From NCBI GenBank assembly GCA_003676145.1, contig NAUB01000035.1, positions 1-64,000 on the forward strand: DNA of 64,000 nucleotides. Direction: 5' to 3'. The notes below the pieces were generated by a model that was not told the origin of the DNA, ran no database searches, and was given only the letters and a program-made list of their open reading frames with translations. Position numbers and translations under genes: made by a program. Shown here piece by piece: positions 1 through 9,111 of this stretch (within the stretch, counting starts at the first letter, position 1; each line of letters opens with the position of its first letter). Origin of the DNA: a gamma proteobacterium symbiont of Stewartia floridana (GTDB lineage Bacteria > Pseudomonadota > Gammaproteobacteria > Chromatiales > Chromatiaceae).

Positions 1-206
1 TCCAAATGAACGACGAGCAACGCCGAGTGGCGCTTTTTCAGGCGCAACCCCCCATATTGATGTTGAAGAGGGGGGCTGGGGCTATTTTTCCGCCCAGCGG
101 CGTTATCATTCGCTCATGTAGAACAACTACACGTCGCTCATTCTGCCTTGCTGAACGAAAAAATAGCCCCAGCAGGGCCGATTGGATTCGTGTTAACAGG
201 CCCTAG
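1..206. repeat. Interspersed palindromic repeat with conserved tail (copy 1)
   Basis: This stretch has no convincing gene. It contains a long hairpin: GCTGGGGCTATTTTTC at 75-90 pairs with its near-perfect complement at 157-173. A smaller stem (TGTAG/CTACA) lies near the middle. It ends in a 34-bp tail (173-206) finishing GTTAACAGGCCCTAG. The same tail recurs at 13739-13772 (inverted) and 35026-35059, differing at only a few positions, so it is a dispersed family. Copy 1 is the most complete and sits 9 bp upstream of the antiporter operon. It looks like a REP/BIME or MITE-like element; I cannot name the family. Confidence 0.6.
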
Positions 207-215
207 ACCATCGAA

Positions 216-692
216 ATGAGATATATTAGCTTTGTCTTACTGCTGGTTCTGTTCTGGATCACCTTATCCGGACATTTCGAACCCCTGCTTCTTGCCCTTG
301 GGGCGGTTTCGGTTTTGCTCACGGCATTCCTCTCCCACCGTATGAATATCATCGACCACGAGAGCTATCCGCTGCATCTCTCGTTAAAATTCCCCATCTA
401 TTACTCCTATCTGTTCGGCGAGATCGTCAAAGCCAATATCGACGTGATCAAACGCATCCTAAGCTGGGAAAAGACACCAATCAGTCCACAGATGATTGAG
501 ATCCCTCGGTCGCAACTAACCGACCTTGGAGCTGTGATTTATGCCAATTCCATTACCCTGACCCCAGGAACGGTCACGATTAAGCTATCGGAAGAGAGCC
601 TCACTGTGCATGCGCTCAGCAAGGAGGTGGCCGACGACCTGGCTACCGGCACCATGTCGAAAGAGATTACCAAGCGGGTTTTCAAAGAATAA
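216..692 (+). CDS. mrpE: Mrp-type Na+/H+ antiporter subunit E
   Basis: The 158-residue product matches MrpE/MnhE in size and layout. Two hydrophobic helices lie in the first ~45 residues, followed by a soluble cytoplasmic part containing the family-typical stretch around TLTPGTVTI. MrpE is a small membrane subunit needed for assembly of the multisubunit cation/proton antiporter. It is the first gene of a ten-gene run in which most genes overlap by 1-4 bases. Its TAA stop overlaps the mrpF start (TAATG). The upstream 200 bp hold only a repeat, so the operon appears to begin here and not with mrpA, as in Bacillus-type operons. Confidence 0.93.
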   Translation: MRYISFVLLLVLFWITLSGHFEPLLLALGAVSVLLTAFLSHRMNIIDHESYPLHLSLKFPIYYSYLFGEIVKANIDVIKRILSWEKTPISPQMIEIPRSQLTDLGAVIYANSITLTPGTVTIKLSEESLTVHALSKEVADDLATGTMSKEITKRVFKE

Positions 693-991
693 TGTATATT
701 GCAGCTTCACTGGCAATCCTGGTCACCATGGGATTGGCCCTCGCGCGTGCTCTCTCAGGGCCGACGACCTATGACCGTATTGCCGCGGTCAACATGCATG
801 GCACCAAAACGGTGCTGTTGATTGCGGTATTCGCTTTTCTATCCGGCAGAACCGATGTACTGGATATTGCCCTGGTCTACGCACTGATCAATTTCATTGG
901 CGTCGTCGCCGCCCTCAAGCTGGTCGAGAATGGCAATTTCCACACCTCCGACCACTACGATGACGATGTGAAAGAGGGAGAACCGAAGTGA
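692..991 (+). CDS. mrpF: Mrp-type Na+/H+ antiporter subunit F
   Basis: The product is 99 residues with three predicted membrane helices and an acidic C-terminal tail, the usual size and topology of MrpF/MnhF. The family-typical RALSGPTTYDR segment follows the first helix. In characterised Mrp complexes MrpF is a structural subunit close to the cation path. The start overlaps the mrpE stop by one base, which implies translational coupling. The downstream mrpG starts inside its last codons. Confidence 0.92.
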   Translation: MYIAASLAILVTMGLALARALSGPTTYDRIAAVNMHGTKTVLLIAVFAFLSGRTDVLDIALVYALINFIGVVAALKLVENGNFHTSDHYDDDVKEGEPK

Positions 992-1290
992 TTATCGATA
1001 TTCTCAGTTCGATCCTTCTGTTGGTTGGCGCTGCGCTCGGCATCGTCGGCGGAATCGGTATCCACCGTTTCCCCGACTTCTATACCCGCCTGCATGCGAT
1101 CGGAATAACCGATACCCTGAGTGCCTTGATGATTCTGCTGGGTCTCGCTCTGCAGGCCGGCTGGAGTATTGCGGCCTTTAAACTGGCCATGATCTTCGTA
1201 TTCCTCTTTTTTACCAGCCCGACTGCTTCACATGCCTTGGCATACGCCGCACAGCACAGCGGTCTCAAGCCCAAGCTTGATCAGAAATAG
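988..1290 (+). CDS. mrpG: Mrp-type Na+/H+ antiporter subunit G
   Basis: The 100-residue product has three hydrophobic segments and the MrpG/MnhG hallmark GIHRFPDFYTRLHA after the first helix. The start is GTG at 988, overlapping the mrpF TGA by four bases. MrpG packs with E and F in the antiporter complex. The gene ends in TAG, which shows that amber codons are used as ordinary stops in this genome. That matters for the two in-frame amber codons found elsewhere in the window. Confidence 0.92.
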   Translation: MIIDILSSILLLVGAALGIVGGIGIHRFPDFYTRLHAIGITDTLSALMILLGLALQAGWSIAAFKLAMIFVFLFFTSPTASHALAYAAQHSGLKPKLDQK

Positions 1291-1311
1291 GCAGAGGGGG
1301 AGTGAAAAATC

Positions 1312-1902
1312 ATGTTTGATGTAGTAGTCGATATCGTCTTGCTCACCTTTCTGGCAACCACCTCCTTCGCGATCATGCGGATGACCAATCTGTTTGCGAT
1401 CATCATGCTGTTCGGCATCTTCAGCCTGCTCTCTGCCGGTCTGTTCGTGGTGATGGATGCGCCCGATGTGGCCTTTACCGAAGCCGCCGTAGGTGCAGGT
1501 ATCTCCACGGTATTAATGCTGACGACCCTGGCCCTGGTGAAACGATCGAAAGAGCCCTACTACGACGAGGCGCCTAAAACTCACACCGCCTGGCTGCCGC
1601 TGATCGTCGTGATCGTCACCGGCTCGGCACTGATTTACGGCACTTGGGACATACCGAACTTTGGTTCCGCAGATGCCCCCTCACAGACACACGTTGCGCG
1701 CTTTTATCTTGAAAATTCGCTGCCTGACACCGGGGTGCCAAATACTGTCACCGCAGTGCTGGCAAGTTACCGTGGCTTTGACACCCTGGGCGAAGTCACC
1801 GTGATCTTCACCGCTGCGGTGGCGGTAATGCTGCTGATCGGCGGCAAACGCCCCAAATCGGTACCCAAAACAGAGGGTGAGGAGGCAAAAGATGAAGCCT
1901 AA
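1312..1902 (+). CDS. DUF4040/MbhE-type antiporter subunit (MrpA C-terminal equivalent)
   Basis: The product (196 residues, about five membrane helices) carries the DUF4040 signature around APDVAFTEAAVGAGIST (residues ~47-63), which in MrpA lies near the C-terminus. A second MbhE-like part follows with a helix near residues 155-175. In many Proteobacteria, and in membrane-bound hydrogenases, this segment of MrpA is a separate protein. That fits the absence of a full-length MrpA here. A good ribosome site (AGAGGGGGAG) precedes the ATG. The last bases overlap mrpB. Function as part of the antiporter is inferred from context and family. Confidence 0.88.
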   Translation: MFDVVVDIVLLTFLATTSFAIMRMTNLFAIIMLFGIFSLLSAGLFVVMDAPDVAFTEAAVGAGISTVLMLTTLALVKRSKEPYYDEAPKTHTAWLPLIVVIVTGSALIYGTWDIPNFGSADAPSQTHVARFYLENSLPDTGVPNTVTAVLASYRGFDTLGEVTVIFTAAVAVMLLIGGKRPKSVPKTEGEEAKDEA

Positions 1903-2311
1903 TCTGATCCTCCATGTCATAGCAAAGTTCCTTATTCCGCTGATTATCCTGTTTGCACTCTATGTCCAGTTTCATGGGGATTTCGGACCTGGCGGCGGCT
2001 TTCAGGCCGGGGTCATCTTCAGTGCCGCCATCATCCTCTACAGCCTGGTATTCGGACTCGAAAGCGGGGAAAAGATTATCCCGCATCACTGGTTGCGGAT
2101 CCTCGCATCACTCGGCGTGGTGATCTATGCCGGGGTTGGTATAGAGTCTCTGTTTTTAGGCGGCAACTATCTCGACTACACAATTCTGGGCAGCAATCAG
2201 ATTGCCGGCCAGCACCTGGGTATCCTGCTGGTCGAACTGGGTGTCGGTATTACAGTGGCTGCAGCCATGTTGATTCTATTTTTTGCCTTCGCAGGCAGGG
2301 GCAGAGAGTAA
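1892..2311 (+). CDS. mrpB: Mrp-type Na+/H+ antiporter subunit B
   Basis: This 139-residue MnhB-domain protein has about four helices and the typical FHGDFGPGGGFQAG motif after the first. I chose the ATG at 1892 because GAGGAGG lies 6 bases upstream; an earlier in-frame GTG at 1877 would sit on top of that ribosome site. The gene overlaps the preceding DUF4040 gene by 11 bases, and its stop overlaps the mrpC start by one base. MrpB is a membrane subunit of the antiporter. Confidence 0.92.
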   Translation: MKPNLILHVIAKFLIPLIILFALYVQFHGDFGPGGGFQAGVIFSAAIILYSLVFGLESGEKIIPHHWLRILASLGVVIYAGVGIESLFLGGNYLDYTILGSNQIAGQHLGILLVELGVGITVAAAMLILFFAFAGRGRE

Positions 2312-2667
2312 TGGATTTCATTATCGGCCACTATAACTATTGGGTTGTGATCGTCTTGATGATGGTCGGGCTCTATACGGTAATCAGCCGTGGCAACCTG
2401 GTTAAAAAAATCATCGGCCTGAATATTTTCCAGGTTTCGGTTTTCTTCCTCTATATCAGCCTGGGCACGGTGGAGGGAGGTGCTGCGCCGATTATCGCTG
2501 AAGGTGTCAAAGTCTATTCAAACCCGCTACCCCATGTTCTGATCCTCACCGCCATCGTGGTTGGCGTGGCGACGACGGCACTGGCGCTGGCTTTGGTGGT
2601 GCGTATCAAGGAGACCTACGGCACCATCGAAGAAGATGAAATTCACAATCTGGATCACTCGCTGTAA
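2311..2667 (+). CDS. mrpC: Mrp-type Na+/H+ antiporter subunit C
   Basis: The 118-residue product has three helices and belongs to the MnhC/NuoK family. The conserved NLVKKIIGLNIFQ stretch and the late PLPHVLILTAIVVG helix are both visible. MrpC corresponds to NuoK of complex I and contributes to the proton path next to the D subunit. TAATG overlaps couple it to mrpB upstream and mrpD downstream. Confidence 0.93.
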   Translation: MDFIIGHYNYWVVIVLMMVGLYTVISRGNLVKKIIGLNIFQVSVFFLYISLGTVEGGAAPIIAEGVKVYSNPLPHVLILTAIVVGVATTALALALVVRIKETYGTIEEDEIHNLDHSL

Positions 2668-4142
2668 TGGGAAATCATATAAGCCTGCTGCTGGTCATCG
2701 TACCGCTGATTGCGGCGCCCCTGGTGGCCGTTCTACCCCGTGGCCGATTGCCCTGGGCAGTTTCATTCGCCGTTTCTGTGGTGTGTGCCGTGTTTGCCGG
2801 CATCCAACTCTTGTCGGTGATTCAGGGTGGAGTCATCAGTTATGAACTGGGCGGTTGGGCGCCCCCATGGGGAATTGAGTACCGCATCGATGCGGTGAAT
2901 GCCTTTGTCGCCCTGATCGTTTCGATCATTGCCGCACTCACCCTGCCCTATGCACTGCACTCTGCGGAGCGGGAGATTCCCGAAGAGAAGATACCGACAT
3001 TTTATAGTGCTCTGCTGCTCTGTCTGACCGGCCTGCTCGGTATCACCCAGACCGGTGATATCTTCAATGTCTTCGTCTTCCTGGAGATCTCATCACTCTC
3101 CTCCTACGCACTGATCAGCCTTGGTAAAAGCCGGCAGGCATTCACTTCCTCCTACCAATACCTGATCATGGGCACCATTGGCGCCACCTTCTACCTGATT
3201 GGCGTGGGCCTGCTCTATTCCCAAACCGGCACCCTGAATATGCAGGATATGGCCAATATCCTTCCCAGCGTGCTGCACTTGAACACAGTGATAACCGGCT
3301 TTACCTTCATCATGGTCGGTATCGCCCTGAAACTGGCACTCTTCCCCCTGCACCTGTGGCTGCCGAACGCCTACACCTATGCGCCCACAGTGGTTACCGT
3401 GTTTCTTGCCGCCACAGCCACCAAGGTCGCGGTGTATGTGATGCTGCGCATACTCTTCACTGTCTTCCCACAGACCTTCACCATCGCCACCCCCGCCGAC
3501 GAACTGTTTATCGTTGCAGGCATGGCCGGTGTGATCATTGCCTCGGTCTACGCCATCTACCAGAAAAACATCAAGCGACTGTTGGCCTACTCCAGTGTGG
3601 CTCAAATCGGTTACATGGCTCTGGGTATCGGCTTTGCCTCCGTAACCGGCCTGATGGCGACGCTGATTCATCTGTTCAACCATGCGCTGATGAAAGGTGC
3701 GCTGTTCATGGCCATTGGCGCCATCATCTACCGCATCGACTCATGCCGTCTTGATCAGATTCACGGCCTTGGCCGGGCGATGCCCTGGACATTCGGCGCG
3801 ATTGTCATCGGTGGACTGAGTCTGGTTGGTGTACCTGGCACGGCTGGATTCATCAGTAAATGGTACCTGGTGACGGCGGCCCTGGAGCAGTCCGCATGGA
3901 TCCCGGTTGCGGTGATCCTGATCGGCTCCCTGCTGGCCGTTGTGTATGTGGGCAAATTGATTGAAGCACTCTATTTCAAGCCGGTGACCGATAACGGCAA
4001 GACAGTGACCGAAGCACCGTTAATGTTGCTCGTGCCGACCTGGGGCCTGGTACTCGCCAACATCTATTTCGGCCTGGACACAGACCTGACAGTGGGGGTT
4101 GCTGAACAAGCCGCCGCAATTCTCGGGGGAATAAAGCCATGA
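2667..4142 (+). CDS. mrpD: Mrp-type Na+/H+ antiporter subunit D
   Basis: The product is 491 residues, the usual size of MrpD, with about 14 helices and the proton-conducting NADH-quinone-oxidoreductase/Mrp domain. The helix-7/8 region with KLALFPLHLWLPNAYTYAP and the AQIGYMALG and HLFNHALMKGALFM segments is typical of NuoM/N-like antiporter subunits. Their buried lysines and histidine carry protons. It is the first of three large D-type subunits in the operon. Its TGA overlaps the next ATG (ATGA). Confidence 0.94.
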   Translation: MGNHISLLLVIVPLIAAPLVAVLPRGRLPWAVSFAVSVVCAVFAGIQLLSVIQGGVISYELGGWAPPWGIEYRIDAVNAFVALIVSIIAALTLPYALHSAEREIPEEKIPTFYSALLLCLTGLLGITQTGDIFNVFVFLEISSLSSYALISLGKSRQAFTSSYQYLIMGTIGATFYLIGVGLLYSQTGTLNMQDMANILPSVLHLNTVITGFTFIMVGIALKLALFPLHLWLPNAYTYAPTVVTVFLAATATKVAVYVMLRILFTVFPQTFTIATPADELFIVAGMAGVIIASVYAIYQKNIKRLLAYSSVAQIGYMALGIGFASVTGLMATLIHLFNHALMKGALFMAIGAIIYRIDSCRLDQIHGLGRAMPWTFGAIVIGGLSLVGVPGTAGFISKWYLVTAALEQSAWIPVAVILIGSLLAVVYVGKLIEALYFKPVTDNGKTVTEAPLMLLVPTWGLVLANIYFGLDTDLTVGVAEQAAAILGGIKP

Positions 4143-5605
4143 GTGCCGAGACATTGCTGCTGACGATCCTGCTGCTGCCACTGGCAGGGGCAGCCGGCAT
4201 AATCATCACCCGCCGAAATCCCGATGTCAGGGAAGGGGTGACTCTGCTCTGTTCCGCATTGATTGCCGTACTGGTGGTGATGCTGGCAAACCGCTTCATG
4301 GACGGCGAGACCTTCGCTCTGACTTTGATCGAGCCGATACCCGGCATTTCCATTGCCTTCAAGATCGAGGCGCTGGGCATGCTGTTTGCGCTGATTGCCG
4401 GCATTCTCTGGCTGGTCACCTCGATCTATGCCATCGGTTATATGCGCGGCCACAACGAGCAGAATCAGACCCGCTTCTTCGCCGCCTTTGCGGTCTCTAT
4501 CGCGGCAACCATGGGCATCGCCTTCTCCGCCAATCTGTTTACCCTGTTCCTGTTCTACGAACTGCTGACCCTCTCGACCTACCCGCTGGTCACCCATGCC
4601 GGTACCCCGGAAGCGAAGCAGGGCGGACGGGTCTATCTCGGTATTCTGCTGGGCACATCGATCGCCCTGTTCCTGCTCGGCATACTGGTGACCTGGTCAC
4701 TGACCGGCCGTGTCGACTTCGAAGCCGGCGGTATCCTCTCCGGCCATATTGATCCCGCCTGGGCCGGATTGCTTTATGCATTATTCCTGTTCGGTATCGG
4801 CAAGGCCGCTGTGATGCCGTTTCACCGCTGGTTACCTGCGGCGATGGTGGCACCCACACCGGTCAGTGCCCTGCTGCATGCGGTCGCAGTGGTCAAGGCT
4901 GGTGTCTTCACCATACTCAAGGTGACGATCTACATCTTTGGCAGTGATTTCATTCTCTCCAATGACGTCACCGGCGGTCTGATCTGGATCGCCGCGGCCA
5001 CCATCCTGCTCGCCTCCATGGTTGCGATGACCAAGGACAACCTGAAGGCACGACTGGCCTACTCCACCGTCAGCCAACTGAGTTACATCGTTCTGGGGGC
5101 AATGCTGGCCAGCAAAGCGGGTCTGATCGGCGCCTCGATGCACATTGCGATGCACGCCTTTGCCAAGATCACCCTCTTCTTTGCCGCAGGCGCAATCTTC
5201 GTCGCCTGGCATAAAAAGAAGGTCAGCGAGCTGAACGGGCTGGGACGCGCCATGCCCGTCACCTTTACCGCTTTTTTTATCGGCACCCTGAGCATCATCG
5301 GTCTGCCGCCTTTCGGTGGCATGTGGAGTAAGTGGTATCTGGCGCTGGGTGCGGTCGAAACCACTCAGCTGTTACTGCTTGCCGTGTTGATGATCAGCTC
5401 GCTGCTCAACATCATCTATCTGCTGCCGATCCCGATCCGGGCATTCTTCAGTAAACCGGAAAGTGGCGAACACTACACAGAGATCGCAGAAGCACCGAAG
5501 TCGATACTGCTGGCGATGATCATCACATCGACCGCCTGCATCGTCCTCTTCTTCTATCCAGATCCGTTCTATCGACTGGCGAGTTTAGCTGTCGGAGGCT
5601 ACTGA
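4139..5605 (+). CDS. Second MrpD/MnhD-type proton-translocating subunit
   Basis: This 488-residue polytopic protein belongs to the same proton-antiporter domain family as the preceding gene. Recognisable parts are FLFYELLTLSTYPLV, MPFHRWLPAAMVAPTPVSALLHAVAVVKAG and the LPPFGGMWSKW loop. The PTPVSALLHAVAVVKAG segment is closer to the NuoL/MrpA type, so it may replace the missing N-terminal part of MrpA. Such paralogues are common where MrpA is split. The gene overlaps mrpD by four bases and is followed after one base by a small membrane protein. Confidence 0.85.
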   Translation: MSAETLLLTILLLPLAGAAGIIITRRNPDVREGVTLLCSALIAVLVVMLANRFMDGETFALTLIEPIPGISIAFKIEALGMLFALIAGILWLVTSIYAIGYMRGHNEQNQTRFFAAFAVSIAATMGIAFSANLFTLFLFYELLTLSTYPLVTHAGTPEAKQGGRVYLGILLGTSIALFLLGILVTWSLTGRVDFEAGGILSGHIDPAWAGLLYALFLFGIGKAAVMPFHRWLPAAMVAPTPVSALLHAVAVVKAGVFTILKVTIYIFGSDFILSNDVTGGLIWIAAATILLASMVAMTKDNLKARLAYSTVSQLSYIVLGAMLASKAGLIGASMHIAMHAFAKITLFFAAGAIFVAWHKKKVSELNGLGRAMPVTFTAFFIGTLSIIGLPPFGGMWSKWYLALGAVETTQLLLLAVLMISSLLNIIYLLPIPIRAFFSKPESGEHYTEIAEAPKSILLAMIITSTACIVLFFYPDPFYRLASLAVGGY

Positions 5606-5606
5606 C

Positions 5607-5861
5607 ATGTCAGATGAAAAAGAGAAAATCCATATCTTTGACCGGCAAGAGAATGTTGATCGCCTGCTCAAAGGTTTCTATGCCATTTGCATACTGTTAG
5701 TCGTGCTTGACCTGATCCTGCACCGCCACATCGGCTTTGTCTGGGAGAAACTGCCAGCCTTTTATGCCATTTACGGTTTTGTCGCTTGCGTTCTGCTGGT
5801 CGTGATTGCCAAGAAAATGCGTAATGTCCTGATGCGTGGGGAAGATTATTACGATGAGTGA
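5607..5861 (+). CDS. Small two-helix membrane protein of the Mrp operon
   Basis: The 84-residue product has a charged N-terminus (about 22 residues), one hydrophobic segment at ~23-42, a second at ~50-68, and an acidic tail ending in EDYYDE. I do not recognise a named family. It lies between two large antiporter subunits, 1 base after one and overlapping the next by 8 bases, so it is very likely translated with them. It may be a small structural or accessory subunit. No catalytic motif is visible. Confidence 0.75.
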   Translation: MSDEKEKIHIFDRQENVDRLLKGFYAICILLVVLDLILHRHIGFVWEKLPAFYAIYGFVACVLLVVIAKKMRNVLMRGEDYYDE

Positions 5862-7563
5862 GCTACCTCCGTTCCTGCTCTTTTTTGCAGCCGCACTGCT
5901 GTCTGCATTCACCCGTGGGCTGCCGCGGCAGCTGATACTGGTGGCCACACCGGTGGTGGCTGGACTGTATCTCTGGCAGGGCATCAGCCCCGGTACCGAT
6001 CTCGCCTATAGCGTGATGGGTTATGAGCTGCAAATCCTGCGGGCAGACAAACTCAGTCTGCTGTTCGGTTACCTGTTCTGTATCGCCAGTTTCTTTGGCG
6101 CCATCTACGCCCTGCATGTGAAGGATACAAAACAGCACATTGCCGGCATGACGTATGCGGGCAGCGCGCTTGGCGCGGTCTTTTCCGGCGACCTGATTAC
6201 CCTCTTCATTTTCTGGGAACTGCTGGCCATCAGCTCCGTGTTCCTGATCTGGGCGCGAGGCACCGAGCGGGCCTTGAAGGCCGGTATGCGCTACCTGGTC
6301 TATCAGGTGCTGTCCGGGGTACTGCTGTTGGCCGGTGCACTGGTCTTCTATAACCAGACAGGCACGCTGGAGTTCAATCACATCGGCCTGGAGGCAGGCG
6401 TGGCAGGCTGGCTGATCTTCATCGCCTTCGGCATCAAATGCGCCTTTCCGTTCCTCCACACCTGGCTTACCGATGGTTATCCCGAAGCAACCGTGACCGG
6501 TACGGTTTTTCTCTCCGCTTTCACCACCAAGGTCGCCGTCTACTCGCTCGCCAGAGGCTTTGCCGGTGAAGAGATTCTGGTCTATATCGGCGTTACCATG
6601 GCCTGCTTTCCGATCTTCTATGCGGTCATCGAAAATGATCTGCGCCGGGTATTGGCCTACAGTCTGATCAACCAGGTCGGCTTCATGGTAACCGGTGTCG
6701 GTATCGGCACTGCACTGGCGCTGAACGGCGCCGTCGCTCACGCATTCAGTGACGTAATCTTTAAAGGTTTGCTGTTCATGAGCATGGGGGCGGTACTCTA
6801 CCGGGTCGGCAACATCAATGGCTCTGACCTGGGCGGTCTCTACAAATCGATGCCCAAAACCACCGCACTTTGCGTGATCGGCGCACTCTCCATCTCCGCA
6901 TTCCCGCTGTTCAGTGGTTTTGTCAGCAAGTCGATGGTGATGACCGCACTGATGCAGGAGAACCATGGCTATTTCTGGCTGCTGATGCTGTTTGCCTCAG
7001 CCGGTGTATTCCACCATGCAGGCATCAAGATCCCCTATTTTGCCTTCTTCCACCACGATTCAGGCATACGCACCCAAGAGGCGCCGACCAACATGCTGGT
7101 GGCGATGAGCGTCGCCGCGTTCCTCTGTCTCTTTATCGGTATGCAACCGCAATACCTCTATGCGTTGCTACCCTGGGAAGTCGACTACTGGCCCTATGAC
7201 GTGACCCATGTACTGGCGCAGACACAGCTGCTGTTCTTCTCTGCGCTGGCATTTGTCTGGCTGAACAAACAGGGCCTCTACCCACCGGAGCTACACTCGG
7301 TCAACCTGGATGCCGAGTGGTTCTACCGCCGATTGATCCCCGCCGGCACCCATCGAACGGTTAATTTTCTTGCCCGGGCAAAAGCATCGGTGGTGACAAC
7401 GGTTACGAATCAAATACAGGGTGCGCAAGCGCAGTTCGACAAATCACCGCTGGCCAAATACCACCTTTCGGAGAGTTGGCCGACCGGCAGCATGGTGTTC
7501 TGGATCTCGATGATCCTGGCCTTCCTGCTACTGGACATCTTCAGCCTGGGGCTTCTGGCCTGA
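5854..7563 (+). CDS. Third MrpD/NuoL-like proton-translocating subunit
   Basis: The product is about 569 residues. The ATG at 5854 has GGGGAAG upstream and is preferred over a GTG at 5836. Antiporter-domain landmarks are DLITLFIFWELLAISSVFLIW, FGIKCAFPFLHTWLTDGYPEATVTG and NQVGFMVTGVGIG. A C-terminal extension of about 150 residues ends in a final helix, as in NuoL- and MbhH-type subunits. It closes the operon and is followed by a hairpin at 7578-7620. With three D-type subunits, the complex has more proton-channel modules than the canonical seven-subunit Mrp (A and D). Confidence 0.86.
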   Translation: MSELPPFLLFFAAALLSAFTRGLPRQLILVATPVVAGLYLWQGISPGTDLAYSVMGYELQILRADKLSLLFGYLFCIASFFGAIYALHVKDTKQHIAGMTYAGSALGAVFSGDLITLFIFWELLAISSVFLIWARGTERALKAGMRYLVYQVLSGVLLLAGALVFYNQTGTLEFNHIGLEAGVAGWLIFIAFGIKCAFPFLHTWLTDGYPEATVTGTVFLSAFTTKVAVYSLARGFAGEEILVYIGVTMACFPIFYAVIENDLRRVLAYSLINQVGFMVTGVGIGTALALNGAVAHAFSDVIFKGLLFMSMGAVLYRVGNINGSDLGGLYKSMPKTTALCVIGALSISAFPLFSGFVSKSMVMTALMQENHGYFWLLMLFASAGVFHHAGIKIPYFAFFHHDSGIRTQEAPTNMLVAMSVAAFLCLFIGMQPQYLYALLPWEVDYWPYDVTHVLAQTQLLFFSALAFVWLNKQGLYPPELHSVNLDAEWFYRRLIPAGTHRTVNFLARAKASVVTTVTNQIQGAQAQFDKSPLAKYHLSESWPTGSMVFWISMILAFLLLDIFSLGLLA

Positions 7564-7577
7564 GTTGATTAGCGCTT

Positions 7578-7620
7578 CACACCAGGGGGTTGAATGTGAG
7601 ATTCCTCCCCCAGTGGTGTG
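7578..7620 (+). terminator. Putative terminator hairpin after the antiporter operon
   Basis: CACACCAGGGGG at 7578-7589 can pair with CCCCCAGTGGTGTG at 7607-7620, with a two-base bulge. It lies 15 bases after the last antiporter stop codon. There is no clear T-run after it, so it may be a weak intrinsic terminator or an mRNA-stabilising stem. It lies between the 3' ends of two convergent genes. Confidence 0.5.
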
Positions 7621-7735
7621 TGGCTCGTAAAGTTGTTCCAGCCAACGACTCAAAATTCCCTCTTTCTTCATCAAAACGATGCCAGGGTGTTGCCCGTGCG
7701 ATAGCTGAGTGCCAATGGATCTATTTCCGGCTTAC

Positions 7736-8923
7736 TTAAAAATCCGCCTGCACAAGTGGCGACACATCGGCATCGTAGTCTACCGCTGAAACACCAAAAC
7801 CGAAGAGCTTGAGAAAGTCCGCATTGTAGCCGGCAATGTCGGTCATCTCTTCAACATTGTCAGTAGTCACCTGTGACCAGAGAGCCTCTACCTCGGCTTG
7901 CAGTTGCGGGTGCAGCTCTTTTTCATCCATGCGCAGGCGGTTGGCGTCATCCACACGCGGGTTATCGGTGTAGAGTCCCTCGGTGAACAGGCGCTGAGCC
8001 TGCTCAATACAGCCTTCATGAGTGCCCTGCGCCTTCATCAATTTGAACAGGATAGACATGTAGAGGGGCATCACCGGTATGGCGGAGCTTGCCTGAGTCA
8101 CCAAAGCCTTTAGCACCGCCACCCGAGCTTGCCCCTGGATGGGAGCCAACTGCTTGTTGAGTTCGTCAGCGGTGCGATCCAGGTCCTCTTTTGCCCGGCC
8201 GATCGTGGCATGGCCGTAGATCGGCCAGGTGATCTTGTCGCCTAAATAGGTATATGCGGTGGTTTGCGCGCCTTCAGCCAGCAGATCGGCGTCTGCCAGT
8301 GCCTGCAGCCAGATCGCCCAATCCTCGCCACCCATCACTTTGATGGTTGCCTCGATCTCCTCATCGGTGGCCGGGTCAATGGTGACCTCACCCACTTCGA
8401 GAGTATCGGTGTTCAGATTTTTTGCCGTATAGGATTTACCAATCGTCTTGAGTACCGAGCTATGCAGTAGACCGGTCTTGGGATCGGTTCGCTTCGGCGA
8501 GGCCAAGCTGTAGACCACCAGATCGATTTTCCCCATCTCGGCTTTGATGGTCTCGACCACCCGCTCTTTCATCTCATCGGAGAAAGCATCACCATTCAAG
8601 CTTTTGGCGTACAGACCCTCGGCCTTGGCCTTCTCCTCAAAGGCTACTGCATTATAAAAACCTGCTGTGCCAGTACGCTTTTCAGTGCCGGGTTTTTCAT
8701 AGAACACCCCCAATGTACTGGCGCCATAGCCAAATGCTGCGGTAATACGGGAGGCCAGGCCATAGCCGGTTGAGGCACCGATAACCAATACATTTTTCGG
8801 CCCCCGGCCGGCCGGAATGGCGCAACCTCTGATGTAATCGATCTGTTCTTGGACGTTGGCTGCACAGCCAGTCGGGTGGGCATTGGTACAAATGAACCCA
8901 CGGACTCTGGGTTTGATAATCAT
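7736..8923 (-). CDS. fabV: Trans-2-enoyl-ACP/CoA reductase FabV
   Basis: The 395-residue product catalyses the NADH-dependent last step of fatty-acid elongation, in place of FabI. The FabV-type active site Tyr-X8-Lys is visible as [10 protein letters not shown]. The nucleotide-binding loop is VIGASTGYG near the N-terminus, longer than in FabI-type enzymes. I set the start at 8923, where the product begins [10 protein letters not shown] as in family members. A longer frame to 8971 has no better support. The gene stands alone, convergent with the antiporter operon. FabV enzymes are commonly associated with triclosan tolerance. Confidence 0.96.
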   Translation of the reverse strand: MIIKPRVRGFICTNAHPTGCAANVQEQIDYIRGCAIPAGRGPKNVLVIGASTGYGLASRITAAFGYGASTLGVFYEKPGTEKRTGTAGFYNAVAFEEKAKAEGLYAKSLNGDAFSDEMKERVVETIKAEMGKIDLVVYSLASPKRTDPKTGLLHSSVLKTIGKSYTAKNLNTDTLEVGEVTIDPATDEEIEATIKVMGGEDWAIWLQALADADLLAEGAQTTAYTYLGDKITWPIYGHATIGRAKEDLDRTADELNKQLAPIQGQARVAVLKALVTQASSAIPVMPLYMSILFKLMKAQGTHEGCIEQAQRLFTEGLYTDNPRVDDANRLRMDEKELHPQLQAEVEALWSQVTTDNVEEMTDIAGYNADFLKLFGFGVSAVDYDADVSPLVQADF

Positions 8924-9111
8924 AGAATCAACCTTTTGATATTCGAACGCGGCCAGGAGCAGACCCGGCAAAAACGGCCTATTATAGTCGCGGAGCGCGG
9001 GAAGATTAAACGTTAGCGGGTCTTCTGCCGTCAGATAGCTGCCGGATTACCCTCGGACGGGCTCGATTCCGGAATTCCTCTTGATCACCTGAAAGCCTTT
9101 AAGCAGACCAT

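Noticed and set aside
5863..6966. 367-residue minus-strand frame
   Set aside because: It is antisense to a clear antiporter subunit and rich in Gln, His and Asp, as expected from the complement of a hydrophobic coding sequence.
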